Source: Mytilus edulis (taxonomy: Eukaryota > Mollusca > Bivalvia > Mytilida > Mytilidae). Taken from it: a stretch of 64,000 nucleotides of DNA. Position numbers and translations under genes: made by a program. Below, piece after piece: positions 59,123 through 64,000 of this stretch. How positions within the stretch are numbered: position 1 is the first letter of the stretch; each line of letters begins with the position of its first letter. The stretch spans positions 10,397,307-10,461,306 of the forward strand of contig NC_092350.1 in NCBI RefSeq assembly GCF_963676685.1, given 5' to 3'. The notes beneath the pieces were generated by a model. It saw nothing but the letters and a program-made list of their open reading frames with translations, ran no database searches and was not told where the DNA came from.

Positions 59123-59999
59123 AACTCACAGTTGTAAACACAAGCTTCGCGGAAGCACGAAAACAGTCTCTGTTAAAGTCTCTTTAATCAAAGACCATGC
59201 TTTGATCTGCTGCTAAAATACAAGTGCAGCCCTAGAACTATTGAATTGTAAAAACAATAATTGTCCCTTTACATGCACTTTGTTTGATTGTTTTGCTTTT
59301 TCATTTTCAGTCTACTTACATCTAAAGTATAACACGACTAATTATTATTTCAATTATAGTATAAAGTATCTTACACATAACAAGTGATCTTTAATGTGCA
59401 TATGGTTTATGATTAAGGTTAAAGTCAAGTATAGACAGCAAAACAAATGACATAAATGCCAAAATAGATCTAATGAACAACATGTATGCATGCAGTACAT
59501 ACTATCCATTTCTTTATTATGAATCGATCAGAACACTAAACGGTAACTAGAAAGATTACATCTTCTTAGACCAATGAAACGATTCAGAAGTCAGAATTTA
59601 GAAATTGGTCAATGTGTTCAATTAAACAACCCTTTCAGGACATATAGATAACTGTATTTACAGTTTTCACCTCCTCTTTTATATCTTTTTTGCATCAATA
59701 AGACATCGCTTTCAAAATCTGGTAGATGTATCATTTGTCATTTGATTTGTACGAGTATCTTTGATTAAACTAGAGTTTTGAAATGTATGAAAAATGATGC
59801 AATGTATTTAGGTTAACATATCACTGTCAAAGTCATAACGGCTTTGCTATTATATAAATGAGTATCGTTTTACGTACATGTTATTTTTTTTATATTATTT
59901 TACAATTGTTGTTTCATTAAAAATGTTTGAAAACTTCAAATGTACTTTGATTCATAAAGAACGTGGCCTCTTTGACATCATTACCATAATCAATTTTGG
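59123..59999. other. Gene C 3' flank
   Basis: Spacer; I did not find a convincing AATAAA close to either gene C stop. No other gene seen. Confidence 0.4.
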
Positions 60000-60445
60000 G
60001 GCGTTGACTATCAAACTTATCGTTTACACAAGAATAAGAAGATGTGACAAGCCGCCCATGGAGATCAAATGACACAGACATCATCAACTACAGGTCACAG
60101 AACGGCCTTCAACAATGTGCACATTTCAAACATCATAGTAATCTATAAAATACCTCGAAAAAAAAACCAATTCGAACAAGACATATAACGGTCTGATTTA
60201 AGGACAAAACTATAAACAAACAAAAAACAAATATGATATACAGCAACTAAAGACAATCTTGATTTTGAACAGGCCGTGAAATCCAGAACGTGGCGGGGTC
60301 AAATAGCGCCAAACATTACCCCTAACCTAGGGCAGTGGTGTAACAGACCGACATAATAGCAATCTATGAAAATCAGTTGAAAAACCTAACTCGTCAGATT
60401 AATACAAAACGCATAAAAACACAACTAATCACATCTATACATAAC
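60000..60445 (+). repeat. ACGGCCTTCAACAATGAGC-family copy, nearly full
   Basis: AGATCAAATGACACAGACAT, ACAGAACGGCCTTCAACAAT, then GAACGTGGCGGGGTCAAATA, AGGGCAGTGGTGTAACAGA and AAAAACCTAACTCGTCAGAT. Confidence 0.65.
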
Positions 60446-61111
60446 ACATAACACATCAAACCATCAAACCATAACAACAACACACAAGACACATAGTACA
60501 GGTTTGAGAGAACTTGCAGTTATTAAAAACTTGTTGAAAGCAAATAAGAACTTATAGAAAATCATGTGTCTATATAAGACTAAAATATTAATCAGCACGC
60601 ATACAACGTCCAATAGATTTAGTGTAACACCGTTATAAATAATCAAAGAATAACATTACATTGTGCAATTCCAAAATTATAGGTATTGCCCAATTGTAGA
60701 GCAGTAAAAGTACACAACTTTGTTTGGACTTTTATACAGTTTACCACCAATGACCTCTTAAACAAATGACTTTATTTCTAATAAAAGTTGGGTTTTTTTT
60801 CGTCTTTCAATTGCAATTCGTATCGCGCATGAACATGATACAGTGCATACAACATATTGTTTAAATAAATTAATTAACGAAGTTGATTTCGATTGTTTTT
60901 TTTATTATCAAATTTACTTATTATATTTTACATTGGAGTCTATCCACTGTGAATATATCATTCATTCTATAATATACATTGTGTATAAATATTTGATCTT
61001 GTTTTCAGTTACTGCGAGCAATATTTTTAGACGGTAATTTTAGCATATATTTTTAAATGTGCCTGTTTCAAGTAAGGAATATTGCAGAGGAAATAGATAC
61101 TAGGTCTTATG

Positions 61112-61473
61112 GTGGGTGGTCTGATGCGACCAATTTCCCTTTTTGTATTTTCACGTTTCTTCTTTTACTTTTCTAAAGCGAAATCGGGAAATTGAGAAAT
61201 CGAGATAGCAAAATCGAAAAATTGGGAAATCGGGATATCGAGAAATCAAGAAAACGAAAAACGCGAAATCGAGAAATTCATTTTGCGTTTTCGCATTATC
61301 GCTTTCGTGCTTTCTTGCTTTCTCGATTTCCCGATTTCTCGATTTTCCTATATCTCGATTTCCCGATTTCCCGATTTCTCAGTTTCTCGATTTCCCGATT
61401 TCACGTTTGAAAAGTGAAAGGAGAAAACACGAAAACGCAAAAAGGCGAAATAGTGGCCGCATCCAGTCACCAA
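61112..61473. mobile_element. Foldback element built of GAAATCGRG-type short repeats
   Basis: Ends pair imperfectly (GGTCTGATGCGACCAATTTC at the left, GCGGCCACTATTTCGCC in reverse complement at the right). Inside, the left half is runs of GAAATCGAGAAATCG and the right half is the complement (TTTCTCGATTTCCCGATTT). Confidence 0.75.
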
Positions 61474-61841
61474 AAAGTCTTGAATTTAAAATGGATTGAT
61501 TGTATTTATAACACCCCTTCTCAATTTCGAACCTATTATATTTTATAGTCATTAGTGTATTGTTGACCTCTATGTTTCTTCTGTTGTTTTTTATTTTTGT
61601 ATTTCTTAAACGCATCCCCTTGCATTCTTATCTATTGTTTCCAGACTATACATTTTTTTATGAATCAGCAGGCAATGAGACACTGACTATATCTACTAGA
61701 GAATAGTTTAAACAAGTAAAAACAATCACGCAATTACAGATTTTCGACAACTTTGGATATACATATTCATAATTTCCGATGATAGAGTAGTATTAACTTA
61801 AACCAAACGATCAACGATCTGTTATATTAATGAATATTCCT

Positions 61842-61932
61842 AATAATAGTTAACTAGAAAATATCGTCTAAATCCGGGAGGTAACTCTGTAGGAATCCTG
61901 TACACCTTCAATCCACTTTTTGATTGAAGCTC
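61842..61932 (-). CDS. Possible terminal exon of an unrecognised minus-strand gene
   Basis: Minus strand acceptor TCATATATTTTCAG|AG followed by an open frame LQSKSGLKVYRIPTELPPGF and a short end RRYFLVNYY then TAG. The protein-like composition and a good acceptor are the only support; no upstream exon was identified, and I do not recognise the sequence. Confidence 0.25.
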
Positions 61933-63219
61933 TGAAAATATATGAAAATAAAATATTTCAAACTGTATACAAATAAAAATACAAAGATTATAAAAGATGG
62001 ACCAAATAACTAAATTAATACTTCTTATATTTTCCAATGTGAAAGAGATTTATTTCCTTTTACTTAAATTAAAATACAAGAACATATCACACTGCATACA
62101 TAAGCAGGAGTTAACAATGTGCAATTGCAATTAAAAACAATTAGATTTAAAAAAAATCTTTTTATACAGTTTTTTTCTTGTTCTAAGGATACAGTTTCAG
62201 AGATAGTCCACTCTGCAGACTTAAGAGAGTAAAAGTAAAACTAAACTACAGCATACCAGTCAGTTATTTAAGCATGGACAGATAAATTTGTAAATAAAAA
62301 CAGGTGTGCATAATAATTTTTCTAAAAATCACCTTTACCAGTTTCAATAAAGATGTCCCGGGAAATTGACATTTCAAACATGTTACTATTACATGTATAC
62401 AATCAGTGCTCATCTTTTAACTACTAATTAGGAATCTTTCTAAATTTAGCAGCTACATATGTATGAATACTTTATACATGTAGTCATAAGCTTTTGAAAT
62501 GTACACAGTGCAGCCTCACTTTTTAAATACCACAACAGTGGGCGAACTGGTGACAAAATATTACCTCCCCTGTAAACAGTGCGCTCTTCTGACTAGAGGT
62601 ATTCGGTAAAGAAAAACGGACGATGCTGTAATTGTTTAGCTTGTTAAAAATGAGCTAGCACAAACGAACTAAGATGTGTCAACATAATGTGAATATGATT
62701 ACGAATCAGGTAAAATATTTATTGTTAAGTTTATCACCTTATTGTATCATCATATGATAGGTAAATGCGTGAATTTTTGATTTTCAGTGTCGTTAGGGTT
62801 CAAACTTGTAATCATGCCATCCTTGATTATTTTTTTTTTAAATACTATCCAATGGTCGGAACACCTTGATTTTCTCCCAATTTGTAAAGTTGATTATGTT
62901 GCATGATATATATTTTTATCGGTGGAAAAAAATGATATGCAGCAAAGATTGGCAGTTTTTAATTTGTGTTGCTATGTGAAATAAAGGGAAGTAAATTAAA
63001 GTAAAAGAAGGCGCGCTTTTTCAAATAGTAAACAATTTAATTCAGATGCATAGTATTTTGTCAAATGATAAAGAATATCGGAGAAACTTGCTAGAAATTC
63101 ATCTAATTTATAAAAGATATACAACATGACATACTGAAATCTGATAGGGGTAAAACCACCATACCTTGAACAAATTCAGTAAAAAAAGGGGGGGGGATGC
63201 TACGAAATTTAGATTTTAT
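61933..63219. other. No gene seen
   Basis: AT-rich spacer with a G run at 63188-63196. No long ORF. Confidence 0.45.
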
Positions 63220-63600
63220 TTATTTGTTGTCGACAGCCAAAAGATGATTTGACATGCAACTAACTACTTTTTCAATTTCCTTGTAAAGTAAAATTGGCTT
63301 TTTTGGGGGTCTCTGTTCATTGTGGTCTAATATTTTCAGGTTCTCTTTGGATTGCCAAATAATATTATAATCATCTAATTGAATGTTCAAATTATTTTGC
63401 AGCGATGGTCTGTATGGAAGGAAGACTGTCATTTAACCCAACAGTTCCGGATGGCCCTTTTAACTAATTGCTTAACATCAATAGCGATGTAAGATTCAAG
63501 TGTTTGATTTAGCACAAGTTTAGCCAGGTTTTCCTTGTAATTGTGGTAGAAAAACCACTAGACAGTGTCTGGCATTGAAATGATATCAAACGGATGTTTT
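63220..63600 (-). pseudogene. Unrecognised, probably broken coding stretch
   Basis: The minus strand frame 63432-63220 reads MTVFLPYRPSLQNNLNIQLD ... RPPKKPILLYKEIEKVV, stop. Just upstream a different frame reads FFYHNYKENLAKLVLNQTLE ... IAIDVKQLVKRAIRNCWVK before a stop. Both look protein-like, suggesting one older coding region with a frame change. Family not recognised; could be a mobile-element relic. Confidence 0.3.
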
Positions 63601-64000
63601 ATGGAATAATTCTCGTACATATGGCAATCATATGCATAGGAATGTGGAGCTAGTCTCTTTCATGCAGCAATTTTTAATTTCCAATATAAACTCCGAAAAG
63701 ACAGGGGCATAGAAATGTATACCAATGAGAAACATTTTTTGTGAATAAAATCATTCCAAAACTTAAATGTGTCATTAGTGTTGCATTATTTATCAGTAGA
63801 GATAATCAGATTCCAGTAATATTGCCCAACTGAAGGTTTTTGTTGGTAATGTTTTGTAAATCTTAGTTGTTTTGACAAGTTGGGCTGTGCAGGTTGCCCG
63901 GCTGCCCCTTTCAGTGTGAGACAATATTTTGTTTATTGTAAACAAAATCACTGATTCAAGACTGGAGCGGGCCCCTTTTATGCAGTTAGTGCGAACCCCT
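63601..64000. other. No gene seen at right edge
   Basis: GC-richer than its surroundings toward the end (GCCCGGCTGCCCC, GAGCGGGCCCC); may be a repeat or the edge of a gene outside the window. Confidence 0.35.

Overview
The window is eukaryotic, AT-rich, intron-rich animal DNA. It is very probably from a marine mussel (genus Mytilus) or a close bivalve. The basis is recall: several interspersed repeats have the look of families common in mussel genomes (the family carrying ACGGCCTTCAACAATGAGC, and the one carrying AGATACCAGAGGGACAGTC). No database search was possible. There are no bacterial operons, and almost all long open frames are single exons or decayed mobile elements.

The main content is a cluster of three immunoglobulin-superfamily genes, reconstructed exon by exon from GT/AG junctions, matching intron phases and total lengths divisible by three. 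Gene A (minus strand, 29041 down to 13230, 13 exons, 810 residues) encodes a signal peptide, five Ig-like domains, one fibronectin type III domain, one transmembrane helix and a tyrosine-rich tail. The tail carries an ITIM-like motif (LNYSEI) and, 24 residues later, an ITSM-like motif (TVYADV), the order seen in vertebrate inhibitory receptors such as PD-1 and Siglecs. Gene B (plus, 35382-39878, 5 exons, 264 residues) and gene C (plus, 52359 to 59012 or 59122, 6 exons, 276 or 300 residues) are paralogues of each other. Both have a signal peptide, a V-like Ig domain and a second Ig-like domain split by an intron. B ends in a short hydrophobic tail (possible GPI signal); C has a transmembrane helix and a short tail. 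One long-tailed, apparently inhibitory gene beside two short-tailed genes suggests a receptor cluster, but function is inferred.

Mobile DNA fills the rest. A frameshifted LINE (about 40620-43440) lies between B and C, and an internally deleted relative lies at 6340-7025. A broken Penelope-like reverse transcriptase element (25440-27250) sits antisense in intron 2 of gene A; fragments of the same family lie at 10250-10475, 29089-29690 and 46781-47150. One fragment shows that an abundant non-coding repeat is the 3' tail of this element. Two hammerhead ribozymes with intact conserved cores (23485-23530, in intron 3 of gene A on the sense strand; and 7555-7596) and three decayed relatives were found. 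Other items are a 441-bp tandem array with three copies that look identical, each carrying tRNA-like pol III boxes; 179-bp and about 160-bp satellites; several foldback (MITE-like) elements; and an (ATTCT)31 array in intron 1 of gene C.

Region by region: 1-13200 is repeats and decayed elements; 13230-29041 is gene A; 29042-35380 is spacer; 35382-39878 is gene B; 39879-52358 is LINE, repeats and the 441-bp array; 52359-59122 is gene C; 59123-64000 is repeats and a few unrecognised open stretches.
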